The position numbers and the translations under genes were made by a program. From Miscanthus floridulus (Eukaryota; Streptophyta; Magnoliopsida; Poales; Poaceae): a stretch of 64,000 nt of DNA. Under the pieces are notes generated by a model. It did not search any database. It worked only from the letters and a program-made list of their open reading frames with translations, and had not been told where the DNA came from. The stretch spans positions 117,062,637 to 117,126,636 of the forward strand of contig NC_089582.1 in NCBI RefSeq assembly GCF_019320115.1, given 5' to 3'. This document shows, piece after piece, positions 34,340 through 44,254 of the stretch (position 1 is its first letter; every line of letters begins with the position of its first letter).

Positions 34340-35170
34340 GGCCTCGCGCCTTGCTTTCGGCCCAGCCGCACAGGCCGGCCTGGCCTACCTCCGCGCCGCG
34401 CTCCTGCTCCCGCACACCATGCCCATTCGCCGCGCACTCACCCGACCACGACAGAGCGCGCACGCCGCGTGGTGGCCATGCTCTGGCGAGTTCGCCGCAC
34501 GGCACCGCCGGCCTGCCCCCCCGCCCCTCCTGTCGTGCCTACACCCACCGCGCCGCATCTGCCACCCCCTCCTCCATCTCATTTGCTTCCTCTCTTCTGC
34601 CAGCGCAAGCAGCAGCAGTGCATGCACCCGCCATCGCCGACGTTGGTCGTTCCAGCCGCTCCTGTTCGCCGTAGGCCGCTCCATCTCGCCAGCAGCTCCG
34701 CCTCCACCTCATGCACCTCGTGCTCGCGTCGCTTTGCCATGGTAAGCTCCCCTTCCTCAGGAATCGCTCGCCAGAGCCCGACTGAGCTCACTGGAGAGCT
34801 CCGCTCCCGTGGACACCCCCTCTCCGCTCCACCTCTCTCCTTCCTTTCGTGCGCGTGAGCACCGCCTTGCCCTCGCGAATCTCGTGCGCGCCTCCCCATG
34901 CCCTGCCGTGGCCGGAGTTGGCGTACCACCGATAAGCAGTGCCACTACTCTGCCATGCACACCATCAAGCTCCATTCCAAGCTCCTCCCATGCCTTCTCT
35001 TGGTGCACCGCGTCCGCCTCGTCACGGGTGAGCTGCTGGTGGTGACCGCACCGCCGGCTAGCTCACCGTCGGTGAGAGCCGGCCGGTCAGCTCCGCCCCT
35101 ATTTCGGTCTGACCGATAGGTGGGGGCCGTTGACCCATGGGGGCTAGCTCGTCAGCGCCCTGCCTCGAAT
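34340..35170 (+). other. GC-rich island inside the 5' LTR
   Basis: A CpG- and C-rich block between AT-rich flanks, open in several frames and including CCATGGTAAGCTCC (34738-34751), an ATG fused to a consensus splice donor. A matching block is at 44790-45640 in the 3' LTR. No protein family is recognised; it may be promoter or spliced leader sequence. Confidence 0.5.
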
Positions 35171-36132
35171 CTAGGTGCACAGCACCGGGTGTACCCAGCA
35201 TTTTCATCGGCTGATTTTTAAAAGGACTTAGGAAATGATTTTCCCAAAAAAATGTTAAATGTTTCCAAAAAGTCATAACTTGCTCAAAATAGCTCCAAAT
35301 TTATTGAAACAAATTTGGCTAGGTTCCTTGTCACCAGATCTACATGATAAAAATATTGCATGTCATTTTTGAGATACTTTAATGTAGAGCTTTATTTAAT
35401 TCTTGATATTGCTGATATCTTATAAAATGTTTAGTAAATCCTATATGTATCAAAAAAATATGATTCCAAGTTTGTTACTCTTCTTGTGTAATGTACTTTC
35501 TAGGAAAAATATATGCCATGCATGTCCTGTGGAAAAATTATGAGGTGTAGTTCAAGTGCCTTTAATGGCTGATTTTTGTTATTTTTGCTAGAGAGCAAAT
35601 TTTGTATAAAACATGCATATGATAATTTTTGTACAGTGATTATTTACTATTTAGAACCTAGGAAAAATACCAAATCTATTGTTTGACACTTTTCATAATA
35701 CAAAGTATTTTCATGCTCATATTTAGGCCCAAGCTTGTCATTTTTGTGTAGGCTACTCCACTTATCCAAATGCCATAAACATTTGATGGTAGACTACTTA
35801 GAGTAGTATTATGCTATGGTAATTTTTTAAGATTTTTCTATGCTATAAAAATAGATGTTGCTATTCAAACCTATTATTAATTAGGGTTTAATCAAATGTT
35901 GCTTTATGCATGATTAAGGAATTAGTGAAGCTTTGGTGTATCTTTGAAGCATTTAATGAGATGTGTTGACTTAGCATATTAGTAGTAGAAGAGAATGCAG
36001 TAGATGACATATGCTTGTAGTACATGTTCTTGGATGATGTTGACTACCTTGCATGCAAGCATATTCATTATGTTCATTTCATCCGATGCACCTTTTGCAT
36101 AAGCACTTATGCACCTGCATCATACAGGATCG

Positions 36133-36309
36133 CAAACCGAGAGCCTGGTCGTCATACCCAAGGAGCCCGAGGAGCAGCTCGAGGTGCAGCCGCAAGAAGT
36201 GACCGAAGCAGATAAGGAGGACGTTGAGGAACTTCCAGAGTGCCCCGATCACCGCCCGAGCTCCTTCGAGAGAGGCAAGCCCCGGAGCATTTTTCTCCTC
36301 AGTTTGTGA
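36133..36309 (+). other. Exon-like acidic micro-ORF in the 5' LTR
   Basis: Starts after an acceptor-like CATCATACAG and reads GSQTESLVVIPKEPEEQLEV, then PQEVTEADKEDVEELPECPD and HRPSSFERGKPRS. It is very acidic. The right LTR (about 46592-46770) keeps the same frame open with a handful of substitutions and no indel. Unknown function; could be a captured exon. Confidence 0.45.
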
Positions 36310-37215
36310 TTATTAATTAATGCTTTACTTTAATTGATGCATTACGTTCAGGAGTTATTTGCAACCATTGCTGCATTATACCTTGTCTACCTTTGTTATA
36401 CTATATCCTTGTTACCCTGGTATCCACAGTCGAGTCAATGCTTAGCTGGCTTAGACTGATAGAAGTCAGGTGATTTCCTGTCACCTGCGAGCTATAGGTG
36501 GTTACCTGGATCTACTCGGATAACTATGTAGTCATGGTATAACTAAGTGTTAATTTGAAGTTGAGACTGGACAGAGACTTATAGGGTTTTAGACTGTAGT
36601 GCTTTCCATCTATGTCGATTAAGGACCGACCGTTGTTGGGCCTCGGGTCATGTTGAACGCATGCCTTACATTTAGCTAGCCGAATAACATACCTTTTGAC
36701 TACGAAGCTAGAAGATTATTTGGGCCGAGTGGATTGCCCACAGCACACTGTACCAGAGCAGGTGTGGTAGGACACGGGGGCGCGATGATAAGACCAAAAG
36801 GCAGTCGGTCGGCCCCCGGTACATGTGGTTCCTAGCAAACTCAAGATTTTTCCTGTATAGTTGACTTGGTGACCGATATCTCACCTTAGCGGGTGAGTGA
36901 GGTTTGTGTAAGGAATAAATTACCAGCTGGTTAATAATCGATTCGAATCGCCATCGTTCACTGGATAGTGAACACTTGACTTGAGTTACTTCATCGTAGT
37001 AATGTTGATGGAACACTTGGACAGTTATAATGGATATGACATTATGGAAATTGTTAACGATCATTGGTTATCATTATTTGCTTAATCACATGCTTGCTCT
37101 AGTATAAGTGCAAATGTAGTCGACAGGTTAATAATAATTAGCTTGACAATAATGCTTTTGGAAAGGTTCTTGAAATGCTAAAAATGCCTTTTTGCAAATG
37201 AGTCAGCTACCCTAC

Positions 37216-37222
37216 TATAAAG
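37216..37222 (+). promoter_or_regulatory. TATA box of the chromovirus LTR
   Basis: TATAAAG in CCCTACTATAAAGCCC, identical at 47681-47687 in the other LTR. It lies about 45 bp upstream of the conserved GGGTAAGT donor-like box, so U3 would be about 3.4 kb. Confidence 0.65.
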
Positions 37223-37260
37223 CCCTTCATAATCCTTGGTGTTACTTTATTTTCGGTTAT

Positions 37261-37320
37261 GTCGGGTAAGTCTAGCTGAGTACCTTCTCGTACTAAGGGT
37301 TTTGTTCCCACTTGTTGCAG
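37261..37320 (+). other. Conserved splice-like box in LTR (GTCGGGTAAGTCT ... TTGTTGCAG)
   Basis: A consensus donor GGGTAAGT (GT at 37266) is followed 55 bases later by acceptor-like TTGTTGCAG. The same box is in the right LTR and, diverged, in both related long LTRs (about 25551-25605 and 61270-61327). It may be the leader donor used to splice onto the ATG at 38391. Confidence 0.5.
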
Positions 37321-37706
37321 ATGAGCAGATGTATTACGGCTACTGTATCAACTACCTTTATCCTACGATGGGTGACACTTAGGACCATGGGCATGGTCAT
37401 TCCTTACGTCTCATCTAATGCTTTTGTTGGAGATGATCATCAGCTGGCACTGTACTTGAACTCCATGTGAGTGTGTGTGGTTTTGAACAAATGGCTTCTG
37501 CTACTTCTATTTGAACTCGGTTGTAATAACTATGTTTAAACTTCGATGTACCTGTGATGCGAACTTTTATGTAATATGTGATGGTGATCGCTAAACTTAT
37601 TATGATCTTGGCTGGTATGTGAGTTGGTTTGAAATCCTTCGTGATTTCACGGACTACCGGGTTATATGAGCTTAAGTTTGCTAAATCGTCTGCTCTGGCG
37701 GGTGAT

Positions 37707-38390
37707 ATCCTTTATGCCCAGTTAAGGACTCTAGGTGGCTTAATTAAGTACTGACTTGGGGTTCTTGCATCATACTTCTCTTTCGTTGCTCATACGGCGT
37801 GCTATTGTATGAGTGCCACTTGTTTGAGTGGTAGTGTATGGATCATTTGCCTCTATGCCTCGGTAAGTGTGAGTTGTGAGAGCATGATCGGATACACCGC
37901 CGATCTAGGGTGAATGCTTATATGATGCTGGAGTAATTACATGTTCTACGCATGTTTTACAAAGGTATCTCATGTGTGGGTATTCCGTCCGTTGAGGCGA
38001 TGCCGTCAATAGGACAATGGTTTGGGTAGTTACTACCATTGTACGCGTATCTAGGGATTCGTATAGAGCATGTAGATAAAAATTTACTGCTTTTATGCAT
38101 TCATTGGGAATTAGGCTGAAATGAATCTTCTGCAGGTACATAACAACATTATTGTGTAGAACATATTAGATACGTATTTGAGAGATCGTTTGTATGCCAC
38201 CGAATTCATCGCTAGAAATTATTTATTTCATAAGTTTGTGAGAACGTACGGCATGTACATACATCATATTACTTATGCATTTCATTCATGTCATGCATTT
38301 CTCCCCTTATAAATTAATTATCTCATTTTGATAAAAGTTGTATCACCTAAAATAAGTTGCCATGGGGTAATAAAAGAAATTTTGCTACAG
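37707..38390 (+). other. Chromovirus leader region
   Basis: Unique sequence between the broken 5' LTR and the first ORF. No tRNA-iMet type primer site (TGGTATCAGAGC) is seen, in line with a deletion here. It ends in a splice-acceptor-like TTTTGCTACAG directly before ATG 38391. Confidence 0.6.
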
Positions 38391-38933
38391 ATGGCCCGCA
38401 TGAAGCAGACTGCCCGTAAGTCCACTGAAGGAAGAGCACCACGACGTCAGTTGGCCCTGAGGGAGCACCACACCATGGACACCTTCTTGAGCGGGTTTGG
38501 CATGCCAACCTTGCTTTGGAGAGTGCTCCATGATGTGGGGTACCCAGAGGGTCAAGAGCTGGTGTACTCTTGGAATGAGAGCCAGTTAGGAGAGGATGGA
38601 CTTGTAGTGGTAGAGATCACAGTTCCTGCTCTTGGTGATGCTCTAGAGTGGGATGGTTGGCACTTGGAGTTTGAGGGTCACACTCCTATTGAGGGTGCAG
38701 AGGGAGCAGCTTTCCGTATCATCAGGGAAATCATGAGCAGATTTCCCAGTGAGCTTGCAGCAGCTCTAGCTAGCACCTTTCCTAGGGATGATCCTCGTGA
38801 TGCTATTTGGGTTCAGCCTCAGGGAAGTGCTTTGGTCAGAGGTCCAGCTAAGGTACAGGCTAGCGACAATCATGCTATGAGTGCTATGTTTGCCGCTATC
38901 AGAGCATATCAGGGTCTTGAGTGTACCTACTAG
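38391..38933 (+). CDS. Extra retrotransposon ORF with histone H3 tail-like N-terminus
   Basis: ATG 38391 is preferred over the upstream in-frame ATG 38328 because it follows an acceptor-like CTACAG and because the protein then begins ARMKQTARKS, TEGRAPRRQLA. Aligned to H3 residues 1-21, 17 of 21 positions are identical; the differences are T3M, G12E, K14R and K18R. K4 and K9 and the ARKS context are kept. The next about 155 residues have no histone fold; they are Trp/Gly/acidic-rich with predicted helices (PTLLWRVLHDVGY, AFRIIREIMSRF, AMFAAIRAYQGLE) and match no family known to me. The frame stops at TAG 38931-38933 but continues open in the same frame to 39374, so the original protein was probably about 327 residues. 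Placement between LTR leader and gag marks it as an accessory ORF. Binding to chromodomains, methyltransferases or other H3 readers is inference only. Confidence 0.72.
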   Translation: MARMKQTARKSTEGRAPRRQLALREHHTMDTFLSGFGMPTLLWRVLHDVGYPEGQELVYSWNESQLGEDGLVVVEITVPALGDALEWDGWHLEFEGHTPIEGAEGAAFRIIREIMSRFPSELAAALASTFPRDDPRDAIWVQPQGSALVRGPAKVQASDNHAMSAMFAAIRAYQGLECTY

Positions 38934-39374
38934 ACTTTGACTGGCTTGCGTGGTCATGATAAGCTCAAGGTAAGAAAGCAGAAGAAGAAGCATGCGCATG
39001 CTATAGCTAGTTTGCAGGAGCAGTTGACTGATATGAGCTTACAGCAGGACCAGGCGATAGAGAGAGGTGATAGAGCTATGCAGCAGGTGCATATGTTGAC
39101 TCAGGCCAACAACAATGCAGACCACATGATTGGACAGTTGGTTCAGGAAAGGAATGAAGCCTGGAATGAGAGGGACCTTCTGCTGCAGAGGGTCGATGAG
39201 CTAGAGGAGTACAACATCAACCTGCACGAGGAGTTTCATGCGCTCTACAATGGGGTTGGCCCATATGCTCCTCCAGACGCCGCTGGCATGGACATTGATG
39301 ATGAGGACAAGCCTGTAGTTTCACCTAGGGGGGATGGTGATGTCTCCGACCCCGACGATGGCCCCGAGGAGTAG
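38934..39374 (+). CDS. C-terminal half of the H3-mimic ORF: coiled coil with acidic tail
   Basis: Same reading frame as the preceding ORF, separated from it by one TAG codon. It contains a basic patch (KVRKQKKKHAHA), then about 75 residues of heptad-rich coiled coil (SLQEQLTDMSLQQDQAIERG, QLVQERNEAWNERDLLLQRV, DELEEYNINLHEEF), and ends in an acidic tail (AGMDIDDEDKPV, GDVSDPDDGPEE). The coil suggests oligomerisation, and the acidic tail resembles chromatin or histone-chaperone tails, but no family assignment is possible. The TAG may be a mutated CAG. Confidence 0.6.
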   Translation, partial: TLTGLRGHDKLKVRKQKKKHAHAIASLQEQLTDMSLQQDQAIERGDRAMQQVHMLTQANNNADHMIGQLVQERNEAWNERDLLLQRVDELEEYNINLHEEFHALYNGVGPYAPPDAAGMDIDDEDKPVVSPRGDGDVSDPDDGPEE

Positions 39375-39731
39375 GCTAGTTGCCTTGCACTAGTGTTTAG
39401 GTCCTGTCGTGATGACCTTTCTTTTGTCGACATGTAACCTAATGTAACTTGTTTCGAACTTATGAGACTTGGCATGTGATTGGAACTTGGCTAGTAATGC
39501 GATATCTGAACACATAAAAGTCCAGTGTAGGTATGCTGGCAATTCGGTTGTATGGATGCGATGTTTGCATTTGAAGTAATTTAATTAGTGATGTTGTTTT
39601 AATTAGGATACGATTATTGTGCCTCTGTTTTATTGTATGAATTTATTCTCTCTAGTAAATTTAGTATGGCATAATTTTTCATTCACTCACAATTATTACA
39701 GCTTCACTCAATCATTACTTATTGCTGAAAT

Positions 39732-41261
39732 ATGCAGATGACAAATACTCGCCGTACCACTTATGAGGCCGCTGAGATAGGTGGTAATGGTGCTGGGATA
39801 GGTGGAAGTGGTGGAAACAACATCAACAACAATGAGCCCCCCCATGAACCGCATTTGCCACCTCCACCCCCACTCACCCTAGAGGTGTTCTTCGCACAGT
39901 TGCTCGAGAGTCAGCGCAACACGAAACAATCTCGGAAGAACATGGAGGATTTTCTACGTACCATTGCTAATAATGTTCAACGCGGTAACAATCAGGGTGG
40001 TGGCAATGGGGTGAATCAGTATAGCAACTTCAAGGATTTTATGGACACTAGGCCACCAATATTCAAGGAAGCAAACGAACCACTCGATGCTGAAGAATGG
40101 ATCAACACTATGGAAGATAAATTTCGTGTGTTGAGGCTGACTGAGGTATTGAAAACTTAGTATGCTGCACATCAGTTGCAAGGGCCAGCGGGAATGTGGT
40201 GGAAGCACCATCGCACCACCTTCCCTCCAGATGCTCAGATTACGTGGAGAGAGTTCATTGAGGCCTTCCGTGGAGTTTATATTCCACCCGGGCTGACCGA
40301 GATGAAGTTGGGAGAGTTCTTGGCATTGAATTAGGGTACCAAAACCATGATGCAATATTTGCATGCTTTCAACAACTTGTGCCGTTATGCTCCCGACATG
40401 GTTGACACCGATGCTAAGAGAATCACTAGTTTCAAGAGAGGGCTCAATCCAAAGATGATGAAGCATGTGGGTACCAACACCCACGCCAGATTCAACGACT
40501 TTATCAGTGATTGTCTAAAGCAGGAAAAGAACAACAACGCCAGTACCACAGCCATGACTCGCAAGAGAGCACTAGAAGGTGGTCTGTCCCAAGCAAGAGC
40601 ACCTGCGGGAGGTCGTCCTCCCTATCGTCCATCTGCACCCAGCGCTAGGTTCAGGCCACCACAGTAGAGAGGTTAGAATTTTAGGGGACCACAAAAGCCT
40701 TACAAGATGGCAGTGCAGTCCAACAAGGCAGCCGCAACTATGGTATAGGGCAGTTCTAAGGGAACTGTGGGATCTACTGGTACAGTAAGGGGACCCTGCT
40801 ATAATTGTGATCAACCCAGCCACTTCTCAAGGTTCTGTCCTTATCTGCCCAAGAAGAAGCAGCAGACCTATACTGCTCGGGTGCATAGTATGACTGTGGA
40901 TGAGATTCCTAAGGGAGAGCCCATAACCGCTAGTAAGTTTCCTATCAACCAACACCCTACAGTTGTTCTATTTGATTCTGGATCATCGCATTCTTTTATG
41001 AGTCAAGCATTTGCACGGAAACATGAACAACTATGCACAGAATTGGGTTATGGTTACCGTATAAGTTCAGTGGAGGCTGATGTTTTGACCAATCAGATGG
41101 TTCGAGGGGCAACCCTTGAATTAGGTAGAAGAAAGTTTCGAGTGGACTTGATAGTTATGCCTAGACTAGTTCTGGATGTCATTATAGGGATGAATTGGAT
41201 GAAGGATTGGGGAGCAGTTATAGATACAGGAAGTCGGGTACTTACCCTTAAGGATCCCTAG
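39732..41261 (+). pseudogene. Chromovirus gag and protease, interrupted by TAG codons
   Basis: Starts at ATG 39732 or at ATG 39738, the latter directly after an acceptor-like ATGCAG. Gag motifs: FKDFMDTRPPIFKEANEPLD, AEEWINTMEDKFRVL, AAHQLQGPAGMWWKHHRTTF, ITWREFIEAFRGVYIPPG. The zinc knuckle CYNCDQPSHFSRFC (40797-40838, C-x2-C-x4-H-x4-C) is intact. Protease active site FDSGSSHSF (DSG at 40974-40982). In-frame stops at about 40158, 40333, 40666, 40672 and 40744 are all TAG. Confidence 0.9.
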
Positions 41262-43030
41262 GGTGAGGGTACTTTCCAAGTACCATTGCCTTAGAGAACG
41301 GACCTTATAAGTGTGACATGTGCTACTGAAGTTATTTCTATTCATTAGATTCCAGTAGTGTGTGAGTTCTGGATGTATTCCCAGATGAGTTACCTGGTCT
41401 TCCGCCAGATAGGGATACTGAGTTTGGAATTGACTTAATCCCCGGAACAGCTCTGATTTCAAGGAGACCCTATCGGATGCCTTTGGATGAATTAGTTGAG
41501 CTGAAGAAGCAACTAGAAGAGTTATCGAAAAAGGGGTTTATCCGGCCAAGCAAGTCTGAATGGGGATGTCCCGCCTTGTTTGTGAAGAAGAAGAAAGAGG
41601 GCACATTGAGAATGTGCGTGGATTATAGGCCACTTAACGCTGTAACCATCAAGAATAAGTATCCCTTGCCTCATATTGATGTTATGTTTGACCAGTTAGC
41701 CAAGGCTAAGGTGTTCTCCAAGATAGATTTGAGATCCGGTTACCATCAGATCAAGATTAGGCCACAAGATATACCGAAAACTGCATTTTCCACCAGATAC
41801 GGGTTGTATGAGTATCTTGTCATGTCCTTTGGCTTGACAAATGCTCCTGCATACTTTATGTTTTTGATGAATACAGTTTTCATGCCAGAATTGGATAAGT
41901 TTGTGGTTGTGTTCATTGATGACATTCTGGTGTACTCTGAAAATAAGAAGGATCATGAAGAGCATCTGAGAATTGTCTTGACCAGACTTAGAGATCATAA
42001 GCTGTATGCTAAGTTTAGCAAGTGTGTATTTTAGTTGAAGAAAGTTCCTTTCCTTGGTCACATTTTGTCAGAAAATGGAGTTTCAGTTGATCCAAGTAAG
42101 GTGCAAGAGGTTATGGATTGGAAGGCACCGACCACAGTTCCTAAGGTTAGAAGTTTCTTAGGATTAGCTGGTTACTATCGCCGTTTCATACCAGATTTCT
42201 CGAAGATTGCCAAGCCAATGACAAGTCTGCTACAGAAAGATCACAAGTTCGTGTGGACAGAGGAGTGTGAAGTAGCTTTCCACACCTTGCAGAAAATGTT
42301 GACCACTGCTCCTGTTCTAGCACAACCGGACATTGAGAAACTATTTGATGTGTTTTGCGACGCATCAAAAACTGGATTGGGATGTGTTCTTATGCAAGAA
42401 GGAAGAGTCATTGCTTATGCCTCATGTCAGTTGAGAAAGCACGAGGTCAACTATCTGACACATGATCTTGAACTTGCTATAGTTGTGCATGCCCTAAAAA
42501 TTTGGAGACATTATCTACTTGGTAATATGTGCAATATTTTCACAGATCACAAGAATCTTAAGTACATCTTTACCCAACCAGAGCTGAACATGAGATAGAG
42601 AAGATGGTTAGAATTGATCAAAGATTACAACTTGAATGTGCAGTATCATCCTGGAAAGGCCAATGTAGTGGTAGATGCTTTGAGTAGAAAGTCACATTGC
42701 TTGAATGTGCAACCATTACTTGAAGATGGGTTTGACCTGATGCATCCTGCTGTGTTACATAGTATTCAGATTAGTTGCTCTTTGGAGAGTAAGATAATAG
42801 AAGGCCAGAAAACAGACAAGGGAATATTTCACATCAAAGAGAAAATAAAAGAAGAGCCATCTAAGCACTTTAGAGTGGATGAACAGGGCATGTTGTGGTT
42901 TGACGACCGTCTTGTGGTTCCCAAGGATCGAGAGCTTAAGAATAAACTCATGGATGAAGCTCACCTTTCTAAGCTATCTATCCATCCGGGAAGTAGTAAG
43001 ATGTATCAAGAACTGAAACCTCGTTATTAG
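41262..43030 (+). pseudogene. Chromovirus reverse transcriptase and RNase H
   Basis: RT motifs are intact: [54 protein letters not shown] and catalytic FIDDIL (41912-41929). RNase H follows ([49 protein letters not shown]). A base is missing near 41369 (after CEF, before [10 protein letters not shown]), and TAG stops occur at about 41260, 41293, 41347, 42033 and 42596. The RT style is that of the Tekay/Del chromovirus clade. Confidence 0.92.
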
Positions 43031-44210
43031 TGGACCAAGATGAAGAAAGAAGTTACAGCCTATGTTGCCAGATGTGACACGTGTTGTAGAGTGAAAGCTA
43101 TTCATATGAAACCTACCGGTTTATTGCAACCTTTGTTCATACCTAGTTGGAAGTGGGATGATATAAGTATGGATTTTATCTCGGGTTTGCCCACTACTCA
43201 AAAGGGACATGATTCGATTTGGGTGATTGTGGATCGTCTTACCAAGACCGCTCATTTCTTACTTGTCAAGATAGATTATCGACCACCTCAATATGCCGAG
43301 AAGTATATTGCAGAAATTGTAAGGTTGCATGGTATACCAAAGACTATAGTATCTGATAGAGGGCCACAGTTCATGGCTCACTTTTGGGAACATTTGCACA
43401 AAGGCTTGGGAACTAGTTTGATTCGTAGTACCACTTATCATCCTCAGATAGATGGTCAGACTGAACGAGTCAATGCTGTTCTAGAGGATATGTTAAGAGC
43501 CTATGTGTTGTCTTCTAGGGGTTCATGGGAGTCATGGTTACCTTTAGCTAAGTTTGCTTACAATAACAGTTATCAAGAAAGCATCAAGATGGCTCCATTC
43601 GAAGCTTTGTATGGCAGAAAATGTAGAACACCACTAAATTGGGTCGAGCCAGGAGAAAGAAGGTATTATGGTATTGACTTTGTAGAAGAGGCCAAGAAGA
43701 AAGTTCATATTATTCAACAAAATATGAAGGCGGCCCAATCACATCAAAAAAGTTATGCAGATAGAAGAAGGAGACCCCTTGTGTTTGAAGTTGGTGACTA
43801 TGTTTATCTGAAGGTCACGCCAATGAAGAAGAAACGGTTTGGAGTCCGAAGAAAGCTTGCCGCTAGATTCATAGGACCATACAAGATCTTGGAAAGAAGT
43901 GGTCTAGTAGCTTATAAGTTAGAGTTACCAGAGACAATGAGTACCGTCTTTCTAGTTTTCCATGTATCACAACTCAAGAAGTGTTTGCATGTTCCGGTGG
44001 AAAGAATAGAACCTCAAGGAATCAAACTCAAATCAGATTTGGTGTATCGTGAGCAACCGGTCCATGTGTTAGACACTAAAGAACGTGCTACTTGGAATAG
44101 TGTGGTGAAAACATACAAGATATAGTGGAATCATCATGATGAGGGGGATGCAACTTGGGAAATGGGAGAATATCTACAAAAAGCTTATAAAGATTTTTAT
44201 AACAAATGGT
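43031..44210 (+). pseudogene. Chromovirus integrase with chromodomain-like C-terminus
   Basis: After one TAG at 43028, a 361-codon open frame carries the integrase: HHCC-type CDTCC, catalytic Asp in VDRLTKTAHF (about 43232), Asp in SDRGPQF (about 43355) and Glu in GQTERVN (43463-43465), so the DDE triad is intact. The GPY/F-type module (ARFIGPYKILERSG) follows. The tail (about 44060-44205; QPVHVLDTKERATWN, TYKI*WNHHDEGDATWE) matches the group II chromodomain of chromoviruses, split by TAG 44123. These domains steer integration to heterochromatin, in some cases by reading H3K9 methylation. Confidence 0.88.
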
Positions 44211-44240
44211 TCGTAACCCAAATCTCGGGACGAGATTTTT

Positions 44241-44254
44241 ATAAGGGGGAGAGC
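44241..44254 (+). other. Polypurine tract of the chromovirus
   Basis: ATAAGGGGGAGAGC directly precedes the 3' LTR start TGTAACAC. Confidence 0.85.

Larger units (their letters stand above)
33805..37706 (+). repeat. 5' LTR of the chromovirus, 3' end missing
   Basis: Aligns with 44255-48171 without large gaps. After GTCTGCTCTGGCGGGTGAT (37706) the right LTR continues 40 more bases to TGTTACA but the left one switches to unrelated leader sequence. The LTR end and the primer-binding site are therefore deleted. Confidence 0.9.

Noticed and set aside
34337..35045. Proline/alanine/arginine-rich ORFs in the chromovirus LTR as genes
   Set aside because: Low-complexity composition in multiple frames; reported as a GC-rich island only.
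38391..38933. A real histone H3 gene or H3 variant
   Set aside because: Only the first about 21 residues resemble H3; the histone fold is absent and the ORF is embedded between LTR and gag of a retrotransposon.
38931..44125. Reassigned TAG codon (alternative genetic code)
   Set aside because: Host genes here use standard codons, CAG is still common in the same ORFs, and a base deletion near 41369 shows ordinary decay.
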